In this document: positions 20,407 to 31,048 of the stretch, in pieces
Numbering within the stretch: the first letter of the stretch is position 1
How the letters are laid out: each line of letters opens with the position of its first letter
Origin: Spodoptera frugiperda
Lineage: Eukaryota; Arthropoda; Insecta; Lepidoptera; Noctuidae
NCBI RefSeq assembly: GCF_023101765.2
Contig: NC_064237.1
Coordinates: 6,419,649 to 6,483,648, forward strand
DNA: 64,000 nt
Direction of reading: 5' to 3'
Notes under the pieces: generated by a model
The model's database searches: none
What the model saw: the letters and a program-made list of their open reading frames with translations, nothing else
What the model was told of the DNA's origin: nothing
Program-made: the position numbers and the translations under genes

Positions 20407-22740
20407 ACTTCGAAGGCTCCCCTTTGTCTTACACGAAGTTGCACGTCATTACTATCCTGACTGTTTTCATAGTAATGTAACAAATTCACGAACAAATCTA
20501 GGTGACCTCGATTCTCTCAAGTATATAAAATTTGGGGTTGGCGACGACGATCCCGAATTACGATATTCATGGAATTAAAATTTAGTATCTGTTATTATCT
20601 TTATGACAGGATTTATGGGGGATAAAAATGATGTTAAATTGGAATGGTTTCTGGAACCGAGTAACGGAATAAGAATTAAATTTTAATTTCGAATACTTAA
20701 AATTAAATGGCGGTTTCAGAAAGCAATAAGTAGAAGTAGGTGCTTTATATTAATGAGGCCTTGTAACATTAACCTTCTAGGTATAGTTGAGTAATAATTA
20801 TAATTCTAACAGACTAATGATCGGTATATAACATTACATCGCGGCCCTAGCTTTCATTAACTATTGTTATTATGTGTTATTAAACTATAATGTAATTTGA
20901 TAATTATTGCGTTCATATAATTTATGATGGCCTATATTATGAAATTTATTTCGTAAACAAATATGTGATATTATATTGTACCAATTTAATTGATTGTCTA
21001 AAATTACTAACTAATTAATGTAGTAAAAATGTGTTATATTTTTTAAATACTTCTTGTTAACTTACCCAAACTTCTACGGCCTAACAGAGACTAACTATGT
21101 ACTGTACTAGTCGTATAAGTATGTACAACGTGCAATAATTGAATATATATGCTATTTACATTTTTCAATGCAACACCAGATCCAGATAAGACTCTGGTGA
21201 ATGCACAAACATCAATCTGAAACGTTCAGTCGCAGAAACCGATCACAGACAAATGTAAAGTTTTATTGTTATTCATCGCAGTCGTAAAATATCTTTGGCG
21301 GATATTTTCCCCCACTTTGAAGACGGAACTGCGCTAAGTATTAAGTCTTTCGTTAAGAACTTTAAAACTTGCAACTCTTGAATCCAGAACTTCGTTTACG
21401 AGGGGATTTTAATGCTTGTAAAAGCTAGACTTGTTTTTCGCAGACGTTCTAATGCTTGTGTTTTCGTGAAATATTATTTTGAATGTGAATATGAGAGGTT
21501 TCAGTGTAGAGTATGTTTGTTGTTTTTTTTTTTAAATGTGGAAGAAGGCTGCGGTGGAGTTTAGAATCGGATATTTATTATATTTATATTTTAAAATATT
21601 TGATACGTATTTTCTATTTTCTTACGGAAACAAAGATTTCTTCAAAGATATGTTGATTTGAAATATTGAGTAACGTCACTTCTAGATACCTTTTATACGT
21701 AGAAATTACGTATTTGCTCCCACATTTACGTGTCGTTTTATCTAAGTATTGTATAACAATAGGTTTAAAACTCATAACATAAATGGTTGGAAATGGTGCA
21801 CTGCTGCATATCCCTTTGTGGATTAAACGCGAGACGCTGTGTGTGTTTTATTATATTACTATCATAACATCGACTATAATATCAATAGACCATTTCACGT
21901 CCGGTCTTCCCCACTAACGTGATTTCGCTACGGCCATAAAACGTCGGCAAATCAAAAGCCTATCTTTTTAATATAGGCAGGCAACGCGTCACAAAATTTA
22001 ACAACATATGTCTTGGACCATTTAATGCTTCATGAGCCGTGTAAAGAGTCCATTTTTTACTTTTTTTTTGTTTGAGTTATTGAACGTGAAAGGTAATATT
22101 GCGAACCCCTAAAAATATATGGAACTTCTTTCTTTATAACCGGATACTTATGGGATAAAATGTCTATTATTTAAGGCTGAATGCTTTGAATCAATTGGAA
22201 TACGTGATACTTTTGACACATTCGTGGTGACAGCTCAATATTATAGAAAAAATATGAGGAGCCGGTGCTACGTCGTAGTTAAATTGCTACGGCGTAGCAA
22301 AATAGTTACATTACTAAGATTTATATACTTCTAAAGATTCTGTATAACTATTTTCCCAAAGAAATACAAATTTATTACTGACTAAGAAGAGAGTTCATAC
22401 AACAGGAACTTAGCTGTATCTAAAGGTACAAAAAGTTTTCTAATGGCATAAATTATGAAATAACTATCACACCCTTCAAAAGTTATGTACTCATACATCA
22501 CATACATTGCTATGAAATTGCGAAACATGAAAAGTCGCTCTGTTTAAGTCCCACTGCACTTAGAGTCCGTGTTCTATGTACGTTTTTATGTAAAGGCACT
22601 TGTACGTTAGCTTTTATTAGTACTCGAGTAGAATGTCGTGGTAACTGTGACTTGAATTACACAATTTTTGAATTCGTTCTATTGTTGCGACATTAGAACA
22701 CCATGGAAACACCATTAAAGTAATTCTTCAGTTAGCACAC

Positions 22741-22879
22741 CACGTACTTATCAGTTAGTTTGTTTGGATGCTTCGATATTTGTTCGTCAATCACGCTGAA
22801 GCTGAAACTACTGAATGGATTTCGATGATAGGAGTTTTTATTCCACGGGAAAGTGGGCGAAGCTGCTGGCAGAAACTAG
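22741..22879 (+). mobile_element. Helitron-like 3' fragment
   Basis: TTGTTCGTCAATCACGCTGA is followed by TTCCACGGGAAAGTGGGCG and a CTAG end before T. Similar ends occur at 34,440 and, inverted, at 26,848 and 47,668. Confidence 0.45.
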
Positions 22880-24202
22880 TTACAGAATAAAATTTTAGGG
22901 AACCGAGAGTAAAGTTCCCTAAGAAAAGGAGGATCCTCCAACCAGGCGAGGTGAACGTGCCTGGCGGGCTTTCTGCCCAACTGTTTTTTGTTGGGATTTT
23001 CTATCCTTGTTTATTCGCATGTCAACTTCATATGTGCGATGTAGGATTTATGACGTCATCCGTTGATTTATTCGTCAAACATCTATTGCGATTTCTATCA
23101 TCTGTCACTTGTCATATCATGTTTCAGCACAAAATTACCAATTTCATAAAACTCATCTGACACACCACAACAGTACAGATAAGTTCTTTATCAAATTCCC
23201 TAATAAAATGTACTGAGAAAGTAAATTTATACGGCCTACTTAAGTGTCTTGACAGTGACAAATTTCCTAAGTATGAGATATAAATATAGATGATATTATT
23301 AAAAGCAAGTATTTATCAAAATTCCGCGTATCTGTTACAGTATTTTTATGCCTAGCAACAGTTGCGATTAATTTGAACTTTACGGCTTTCGTAATACGAT
23401 TCAAAAGAAGTCAAGTTTAAAGGGAATAAACATGATTGAAATAGTAATAAATTATGAGGTAAGATCTTATTTGGTCGTATGGTCGCAACTCCACTGAGCG
23501 AAGAGTTCTGATTATTCGATTTATTAGAAATGGCATCGTGTCTTGTGCCATATCACCTTAAGTGCTGCTTACCATCAGATTGACTTAAATGCATGCATAA
23601 TAGCTGTATAAAAAAAGGTTAGCGACCGAGACAAAAATAAAATAATTGAATTTAAAAATTGTATTAACTCAAAGCCATTCTAAGCTAGGCTCTCGAGTAA
23701 TTGCGATACCTTTTTTGTAACAGGCCTTCATTTTAAAGGATTATCCGCAACGAATACTAAAAGGGTTTTTTTTAAATAAACACGTTTCGCTATAAAATTG
23801 TATTTGAATTTGTTAGATGTCAAAACGTCTGAAAAAAGATATCTAGAAACAGTTGTTTGAGAAATAAATAAAATATATATTTTATGTGAAGCAAAGTGAA
23901 CTTTATATATTTGTATTGTTAGTCAATCATATTTAGTCAATTTTTTTGACTAAATATTGCCGTTTCAATTTGACATAGGTACCACTACTTTTTACACAAA
24001 TCCAGGATAGTACAGTACGTTTAGCTTGCTTGTCTATTTACTTGCTCTTCTGATCTATTGCAAAAGTTCTATTAGAATTATACATATAATGCCGACAATC
24101 ATATGGTTAGGTTGTTCACAATCTTATAGTCAGCAGTTGTTTCAGCAGCTGCCATCTACGTCACCAGCAAAAAACCCAAATCCAAAAAGAAATATGACTA
24201 CA

Positions 24203-24397
24203 CGGTTTGTGCAGAGGCTGGGCAACTGGCTGCTGTGCAACGGGTAGCGGGTTCAATTTCCGCACGGAGCAATCTGTTGTTCGAAACAACACTCTGTATA
24301 GTCCACACAGTGATGTTTCGAGTCTGGGTGCTTGAACTTGTATGTTTGTAAACGCACCCACGACACAGTAGAATATCTTAGTATGGGGCAAATCTAA
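24203..24397 (+). repeat. tRNA-derived SINE
   Basis: A tRNA-like head (GGCTGGGCAACTGGCTG, then GCGGGTTCAATTTCCGC resembling a B box) is followed by a body ending GTAAACGCACCCACGACACA. The same body occurs at 43.3, 47.3 (inverted), 50.9 and 63.9 kb (inverted). Confidence 0.65.
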
Positions 24398-26139
24398 ACA
24401 GATTTACTAAGATATTTCCACCGTAGTACTACTACTATATCCTACATCAGTAATACATCAACTCACAACAGAATGGAACAAATGCACACAAATCCCCCAT
24501 TTACCAACAAACTGTTCAGTTTGAACAAAACACTGACCACTACCATTTGATAGATGACCACAGCACGACCGCATTACTTCAGTTCGACTTAACATTCATT
24601 GATTCAAATAGAATTTGGGGAATCAAGCAACAGACGTGATCTATTTTGTATGAGAAACTCGCTCAAGTGAAAATGCTGGCGTAAATAGAACGAACAAATG
24701 GTACTGTGGTATTGAGATCAACCATTTTATGTTTGATGGCATATTTCTTTTTGGGGATTCTGTGTGAGAATATTACGTCTTACGAGTTAAATACCCAATA
24801 TTTACTGATAATTTTGAATTTATTGTTCGAACTATTAAGTTTTAGTTAGTTTTAAAGATTGGAATGGAAATAAAAAAAAAACACATTTCTTATTTTAAAT
24901 CTAGCATTTTTTTATTTATTGTGTAATGTTGTGTTGCCATTAAACAATAAGCCCTTTATTAAATGCAGTAGTATAAATACAATTTTCTATCAAGATTAGG
25001 TAAATGGCTTCTCCATAGTTAATTATCTTATGTTATACTATAACAATGTTTACGTAAAGTTCTGATAGCCCATCCATCTGCATATTCTTACCTAGCTTTA
25101 TACCTAATAGATTAAGAGCCCGCGACTTCTAGACCTTCCTTAGCTTTATACTATGACAAATTTGAACTACAATTTTACTCACCTTTACTACCAAAGCCAT
25201 CGCGAGACAGGTTCTATAGTCAGAGTTTGTTTATACCTATATAGGGGACATGACTAGAAAAAAAATCAGCTTTTATAATTTAAGAAAGGAGCTTGTGACT
25301 CCCAGTCACTGGCTCTCGCTCTATAAAATGAGAACAGCTTTCCCAGAAAGGCGCTAGCTTCCATACTAATGTGTTTAAGCAACACATTTTCAACGTAAGA
25401 CTAAATTATAATAAAGCTTGCTTGAGGCGAAACTTTCCAATTTATGTTGCTCTACGTCCTTATAATGGCGGAATAGGATTATCTCAATATAATTTAAACA
25501 TCGTGGATGGAAATATTGATCCATTATCCTGTGATGTGTTCAAGATGATATGATGGTAATTGTATTTTTTGTGAACAGGATATTTAGGGTGCTTTTCCTT
25601 CAGAGATGTGCTATGTGTGAAAATGAAATGTGCTATATGTGAAAAAAAATATACCTTAGTATTATTTTCTAAAATTAGTGACCATTTTTCTACAGTAAGT
25701 TTAACTTTTTCAACCGACTTCCTAAAAAGAAGAGACTTCTTAACTTTCAGTGGGTGTTGGTTGTGGGTAGGTATTATACCTATTGAGTACAATTAATAAT
25801 AATATTTTTTTGTTTTTAGTATTTGGTTCTTAAAGTTTGTTTTTTTTTTAATTTAGTTTAATTTTTTTGATACGTCTAAAATATTTCACACCAAAGGCAA
25901 GGCACCAAAGGATAAGTAAATGCTGTATATTATTTGCGAATGTTATAAGATATTTTACTATCTACCTAAAATTCTCTTTTAGCTTCTATCTACAGACCAG
26001 CGATATTTTTACAGCTATTTTTGTAGAAAATAAGGTATCACAAAAAACTCACGTCTCTAGCTTTAATGATCTTTACATAAATATTGACCCAAAATTATAA
26101 ACAAGATGTATAACTGTACTTTTGTATAATAATAATATA

Positions 26140-26687
26140 GGGTGTCCCAAAATTAACGCAAGATTTGAATTAAATAGAAAACGCCGTTTTTAGTCTTTTG
26201 ATAGTTATATTTTTATTGATTCGTAATGTACATAGGATAGGGTTATGTGTGGAATAACACATCGGACAAATGGCCTCCACGGCTTTGCGAGACAAGCGCA
26301 CTCTTTTGTTGAAATTTTCCATGACCATTCTGCAAAAATGTGGCTGAATTTCGTTGATGCAGCGTTGAATCTCCTCTTTTAATGCACGGGTGGTTGTGGA
26401 CTTGTTGACATAGACTTGTGATTTCAAATAATCCCATAAAAAGAAGTCTAATGGTGTTAAATCACACGATCTAGGAGGCCAATTTTGATCACCAAAACGA
26501 GAGAGTACACGACCTGGAAATGTCTTTGAAATATTCTTTAATAATGAAGACACGTTGTTCTATCGTGTAACGCTCCATTTTTAATAACCCTATACTGTTA
26601 GCTGTCAAATTGCTTTTTTCAGGGTTGCCAACACTTCACTGCACAAATGGCGGCAAATTCAAATCTTGCGTTAATTTTGGGACACCC
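26140..26687 (-). mobile_element. Tc1/mariner-type transposon, internal deletion derivative
   Basis: Perfect 32-bp terminal inverted repeats (26,140-26,171 and 26,656-26,687; GGGTGTCCCAAAATTAACGC...) bound 548 bp, with TATA-like sequence on both flanks. On the minus strand it keeps both ends of a transposase gene and has lost the middle. It can only move with help from a full-length relative. Confidence 0.85.
26170..26578 (-). pseudogene. Internally deleted mariner-type transposase
   Basis: The N-terminal piece starts at ATG 26,578 (MERYTIEQRVFIIKEYF). Near 26,520 it switches to another frame carrying the C-terminal part, with PGRVLSRFGDQNWPPRSCDL and TPLDFFLWDYLKSQVYV, a block typical of IS630/Tc1/mariner transposases that spans the last catalytic Asp. 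The first catalytic Asp region is missing, so the protein cannot act. The N- and C-terminal parts are in different frames, which places the deletion breakpoint between them. Confidence 0.8.
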
Positions 26688-26847
26688 GATATAAGATAGC
26701 CACAGTCTCTAAGGAAACCAAACCTTAATTCTTTATTAAACAAGGAAACTCTGAAACCGTTTAGGCTTGTTTGTAAACTTTAATTAAAGTTTTGTACTTA
26801 ATTTATTTTTTGAAACCGCTTAGAAGTTTAAATGGATTTATTTTAGA

Positions 26848-27020
26848 CTAGCTACTCCTACGTGGTTTCACCCGCAGTGCTCGGTTCTTATTGATCGTAG
26901 CGCATAGCCTTTCTTGATGAATTACCTATCCAACACAAAATGTTTTTATTCAAATCGAACCAGTAGTTCCTGAGATTAGCACGTTTAAACAAACAAACTC
27001 TTGAGCTTTATATATAAAGG
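26848..27020 (-). mobile_element. Helitron-like element, short
   Basis: On the minus strand it ends GCGGGTGAAACCACG...AGTAGCTAG followed by T, the Helitron 3' form. Internal GTTCCTGAGATTAGCACG (plus strand as read) is widespread in insect genomes. There is no coding capacity. Confidence 0.45.
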
Positions 27021-27489
27021 TATATCTGCCACGACTATAATGGGAGGTAGTGATGTGTCTATGTATAGGGATTATAAAAATGGTAATGGTATATATAAAT
27101 GGTCACACATTGTAGAAAATTATACTAAAGGTATATTTTTTCAAGTTATACACGTCTTGGAAAAAAATCTCTTCAACTTTTATTGAATTTGGTATTAAAG
27201 TGAAACCTTATCTTTGCTTCTTAAGATTGATAATAATCCTATTTGAATATAAAGTAGGCTAAATTCGATGATGGTTTTTGCACTACGGTACCAATTTTCC
27301 TTCTCTTTCTTACGCTTTCTCTCACTTTCCATCGGTTTCCCAAAGCACTTGATATTATTTTATTCAGTTAGTTATTCCATTATCAAAAGATTAAATTATT
27401 GTTTTAGATCTCAAAAGCTTTTACACTTTGATCAATTGAGAGGAAGGAAAATAAACTATTTTTAATTTATTTCTTTATACTTATTGCAA

Positions 27490-30400
27490 TGTTGCGTTCG
27501 GATGCGGCTTTAATGCAGCATTTTTTCCAGCTCGACTGTTACTTACTGGACAGGGCAAGTGTAAGCATTTCTTTAGTGTGCATCCACATGCTGTGGATGA
27601 CATTGTACTTGTTCAAGAACAGTATCAAAATGCCCACTTAAGGCACAGGGTAGTGCAGCTGAACAGTAGGTCACGAGCTGGAATTTACGTCACGAGATCA
27701 TCTAATTTCACAGTAACATCTATAACTAATTTAATGACGTCACACTGTGCCGTGGCGGAGATTGCCTCAGAAAACTTTAAACTTTACGCTGTGAGCTGTT
27801 ACTTTCAATATTCTGACTCAGTTACTCCTCACATTCATCACCTCCGTCACGTCTTGCAATCGCTTGCGGGCTCCAAAATTATAATTGGCGCCGACGTTAA
27901 TGCGTCTTCATCCTTATGGTATGGCAAAGTTAGGGCTACTGACATGGAGCGGCGTTGTGCCGTTGAAGAATTCATTGCCGAAATGAATCTCTCCATACAT
28001 AACACCCCTGATGCACCACCTACTTTTTGCAGCCAAATGGGCGAATCTTGTATTGACGTCACACTTTCTAGTTCGGACGTTAGCTTGGATAGGTGGCGTG
28101 TCCTACCGGATGCGTCATGTAGTGACCATCGCCTGATCGTGTACGAATTTGTCTCGGGATTACCCCGGGGTCCAACGCTTTGCAGTAGTGGCTTTAGATA
28201 TAAAACTAAGGGCGCGGACTGGAACTTCTTTAGCTTATTATTTGCATCTCAGGCCACAGACTTCACTCGCAAAGACCTTTCGGCAGAAGAAGGTGCTGAA
28301 ATCATGTCGGATACTTTTACTTACTGTGCCGACATTGCGTTTGGTCGGGGATCCTTAACCAGTACGCGCAGATGTGACTGGTGGAATAATTATCTAGTCG
28401 AACAACGTAAATGTTTTCGTAAAGCGCGCAAACAATTAAATAGACTAAAAAAACGTAAAGTTACTGGTTTTGCATTTGATGAAGCATTGATTGCGTTTAG
28501 AGTTGCCAGGTCACGTTATAGGGCTTCAGTGGAGAAAGCTAAGGGTAACCTGTTGCGGAGAGTAGTGCAGAGGCTGGAAAGCGAGGGTCCGTGGTCGCCT
28601 CTGTACCATGAGTTCAAAGCCAATAGATCCGTCGATCTGGCGTTCGTACAGAACATAAAAGTCAACAATGTTCACACCACTGGTATTGAGGAGACAACGG
28701 AAGTTCTACTCGATGAACTCATCCCTGACGATGTATCCGAGACAGATAGCGATTATCATCAACAGATTAGGTCGTGGGCGGCTATACCACCCAATTCACC
28801 GGTGTCTGATCTACCTTCCATCAATGAGCTCGTAACTGTTATTAAAACGTTGCCTATGAATAAATCGTCTGGTGAGGATAAAGTTTCAAATAAAATGATA
28901 ATAGAAGCGTGCAAATCTGCGGCTGACGCGATCCTGTCTGTCTTTAATCGTTGTATAGCGGAGGGCGTCTTTCCTCGTATATGGCGACGTGGATTCATTC
29001 GCATAATACCTAAGAATGGAAATAAACCACCCGATGACCCTAAGTCATACCGGCCTATTACGCTTTTACCATCATTAGGAAAACTTCTTGAGCGGCTTAT
29101 CGTTCCTCGTTTGCTGCCCGGTGGACCGAAATTTCACAATAATCAATTTGGTTTTACTGTGGGTAAATCTACTGTAGACGCAGCTCTCTCTGTCCGAACC
29201 ATAGTGACTTCGTCTGAGCACAAATATGTAGTAGGCATTTTTCTAGACATTTCCGGTGCCTTTGATAACGCGTGGTGGCCAATGCTACTCCTTAAACTGA
29301 AGGGTCGTGGTTGCTTTAGTAACATATACAAACTATTATACACTTATTTTCTTCATGGTTCTGTAAAACTGAAACTTGGTAATTTTTCTCGGTCGAAGTC
29401 GTTGTCAATGGGATGTCCTCAGGGCTCGGTTATTGGCCCGTATCTGTGGAATTTAGGGTTTGATGACTTGCTCGCGACCCCCCTTCCTTCTGGTTGTACG
29501 TTGACTGGATATGCGGATGATGGCCTTTTGTTAATACAATCAAATACTCGAGCCGGACTAGAGAATTTAGCTAAGGACTGCCTCAGTAGGATCTCGCGAT
29601 GGGGCGAACGTAATCGATTAACTTTTGCACCCCATAAAACCTATCAATTATTGCTTAAAGGAAATTTGAAATCATGGCCGTCTATTAAATTCAATAACGT
29701 TCCCGTCAAACGTAAGGAGTCGGTTTGCTATCTCGGTCTAGTCCTAGAAAGAAACTTTTCTTTTATTGAACATATTAAGACTATTAGTGAGAAAGCCAAA
29801 AACAATTTCTATGCGCTCACGCGAATTTCGAAGGCTACCTGGGGTCTCTCTTTTCTTACGCTCAGAACCATCTACGGAGCAACCTACCTGGGATGCGTGT
29901 GCTACGGGGCACCAGTGTGGGCTGATAGGGCCACAATAGGCGCGGTACGGCGAAAGCTTCTCCAAGGTCAGCGTCTAGCCTTGATCTTTCTGTGTAAGGC
30001 TTATAGGACGGTTAGCACAGAGGCCCTACCTGTGCTCGCGGGACTACTTCCAGTCGATCTTGAGGTGCAGCGACGTGCTGCCATGTACTATAATGCGAGA
30101 CCTAACTTTTCCGCAAACTTTCTAGCACAACGTGATCGAAGCAAAATTGATAGATTGCTCAAGCCTTTAACGGACGTCTGGGATGAACTTCTGACTGAGT
30201 GGCAGTTTAGATGGGAATCTTCTACCAAGGGCCGCCACCTCTATCAATTCTTTCCATCCGTGCATGAGCGTCTGGAGAGGACATGGTTGGAGGTGGATCA
30301 CTGTGTTGCCCAATTTCTTACTGGCCATGGCGACTTTAAAAGCAAATTGTTCTCATTTAAACTCGTTGATTCACCATGGTGCCAATGTTCGACAGTGGAG

Positions 30401-30968
30401 TTGCAACATGAGCAATCCGCCCATCACATACTCTGGGAGTGTGGTCTCTGGCAATCTGAGCGTGACACTATGTTGGATAATTTAATTGTTTCATCAGGTG
30501 TAGTTTATTACACGGACCTTGTGGAGTCTCGAGCAAATTTCCGTGCGTTTAGGCGTTTTTGCCATACCTATTATTGGAAGCAAGTATAACAGCTCACGCA
30601 TAGGACCCATTTAGTATTAGCATTTAATATTTTAGTTTTAAGTAAAATTTCCGTGGTGCTTGGCGACTGGGCTTCTCCCAGTTGTGCAGTCTCTTTTGTG
30701 CCTTAAGGCTTAAGTCATCCTGTCTCCTGCATTAAATTCACCGAGGGAAGTGGAAACTATCGTTTTCTTTTCTTCTCCTCTAATAACATCTTCTGATTTG
30801 TTTCGTTGCGGGATCCAAGACAGTCATTCATTTCCCTGGGACGCGCCGGACTTCAGTGTTCCGGTGTTTTCATGTTTGTATCTACTGTAGATCCTGGCTT
30901 ACAGGAGTTGCAGCGGTATGGGAGGTTGTGGCGGGCTTGTCCCATCAAAAAAAAAAAAAAAAAAAAAA
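27490..30968 (+). mobile_element. R1-clade non-LTR retrotransposon, 5'-truncated
   Basis: It contains the ORF2 frame, a 3' UTR (30,590-30,946) and 22 A residues (30,947-30,968). ORF1 is missing, and the start of ORF2 is broken by a shift near 27,575. The left end near 27,490 is an estimate. The tail abuts a MITE fragment. Part of the 3' UTR is repeated, inverted, at 44,633-44,829. Confidence 0.85.
27575..30589 (+). CDS. R1-clade ORF2: endonuclease / reverse transcriptase (5'-incomplete)
   Basis: About 1,000 codons open without a stop. The N-terminal part is an APE-type endonuclease lacking its first strands: IVLVQEQYQ (catalytic Glu), IIIGADVNASSSLWYG and CSDHRLIVYEF. The reverse transcriptase follows with SYRPITLLPSLGKLLERLI, GIFLDISGAFDNAWW, GCPQGSVIGPYLWN and the catalytic GYADDGLLL. 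A C-terminal zinc-binding stretch (WCQCS...HHILWEC) is typical of R1. The true start lies upstream: the other frame before 27,575 reads like the beginning of the endonuclease, so a +1 shift or truncation is likely. R1 relatives often target rDNA or telomere repeats; this copy lies outside any such site. Probably inactive because of the broken 5' end. Confidence 0.85.
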   Translation, partial: SVHPHAVDDIVLVQEQYQNAHLRHRVVQLNSRSRAGIYVTRSSNFTVTSITNLMTSHCAVAEIASENFKLYAVSCYFQYSDSVTPHIHHLRHVLQSLAGSKIIIGADVNASSSLWYGKVRATDMERRCAVEEFIAEMNLSIHNTPDAPPTFCSQMGESCIDVTLSSSDVSLDRWRVLPDASCSDHRLIVYEFVSGLPRGPTLCSSGFRYKTKGADWNFFSLLFASQATDFTRKDLSAEEGAEIMSDTFTYCADIAFGRGSLTSTRRCDWWNNYLVEQRKCFRKARKQLNRLKKRKVTGFAFDEALIAFRVARSRYRASVEKAKGNLLRRVVQRLESEGPWSPLYHEFKANRSVDLAFVQNIKVNNVHTTGIEETTEVLLDELIPDDVSETDSDYHQQIRSWAAIPPNSPVSDLPSINELVTVIKTLPMNKSSGEDKVSNKMIIEACKSAADAILSVFNRCIAEGVFPRIWRRGFIRIIPKNGNKPPDDPKSYRPITLLPSLGKLLERLIVPRLLPGGPKFHNNQFGFTVGKSTVDAALSVRTIVTSSEHKYVVGIFLDISGAFDNAWWPMLLLKLKGRGCFSNIYKLLYTYFLHGSVKLKLGNFSRSKSLSMGCPQGSVIGPYLWNLGFDDLLATPLPSGCTLTGYADDGLLLIQSNTRAGLENLAKDCLSRISRWGERNRLTFAPHKTYQLLLKGNLKSWPSIKFNNVPVKRKESVCYLGLVLERNFSFIEHIKTISEKAKNNFYALTRISKATWGLSFLTLRTIYGATYLGCVCYGAPVWADRATIGAVRRKLLQGQRLALIFLCKAYRTVSTEALPVLAGLLPVDLEVQRRAAMYYNARPNFSANFLAQRDRSKIDRLLKPLTDVWDELLTEWQFRWESSTKGRHLYQFFPSVHERLERTWLEVDHCVAQFLTGHGDFKSKLFSFKLVDSPWCQCSTVELQHEQSAHHILWECGLWQSERDTMLDNLIVSSGVVYYTDLVESRANFRAFRRFCHTYYWKQV

Positions 30969-30976
30969 TGCTGTGG

Positions 30977-31048
30977 GTGAGTCGACGGCTTAGCTATTAC
31001 ATTTACGTAGCATAGCTACACACCCCGTCTCTGGTGGAAAAGCACCCT
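30977..31048 (-). mobile_element. MITE fragment (AGGGTGCTTTTCCACCA ends), copy 1
   Basis: GGCTTAGCTATTACATTTAC and GTAGCATAGCTACA match the right end of the copy at 48.8 kb. It ends TGGTGGAAAAGCACCCT. The left part is missing, replaced by the LINE poly-A. Confidence 0.6.

Larger units (their letters stand above)
20407..26139. other. Intergenic stretch without a gene
   Basis: Upstream of ODAD4. No frame has both coding character and splice signals. It holds a Helitron-like 3' end (22,741-22,879), a LINE-like tail near 23,520-23,615 (ACCATCAGATTGACTT and a short A run) and a tRNA-like SINE (24,203-24,397). The rest is unique-looking AT-rich sequence. Confidence 0.5.

Noticed and set aside
20372..20578. 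Plus-strand frame of 68 codons
   Set aside because: Antisense to ODAD4 exon 1 and its upstream region, with no independent support.
24203..24280. A possible tRNA gene
   Set aside because: Only box-like motifs of a tRNA are present; it has no cloverleaf I can fold, and the same head occurs on other SINE copies in the window.
24161..24391. Minus-strand frame of 76 codons
   Set aside because: It lies on the tRNA-derived SINE.
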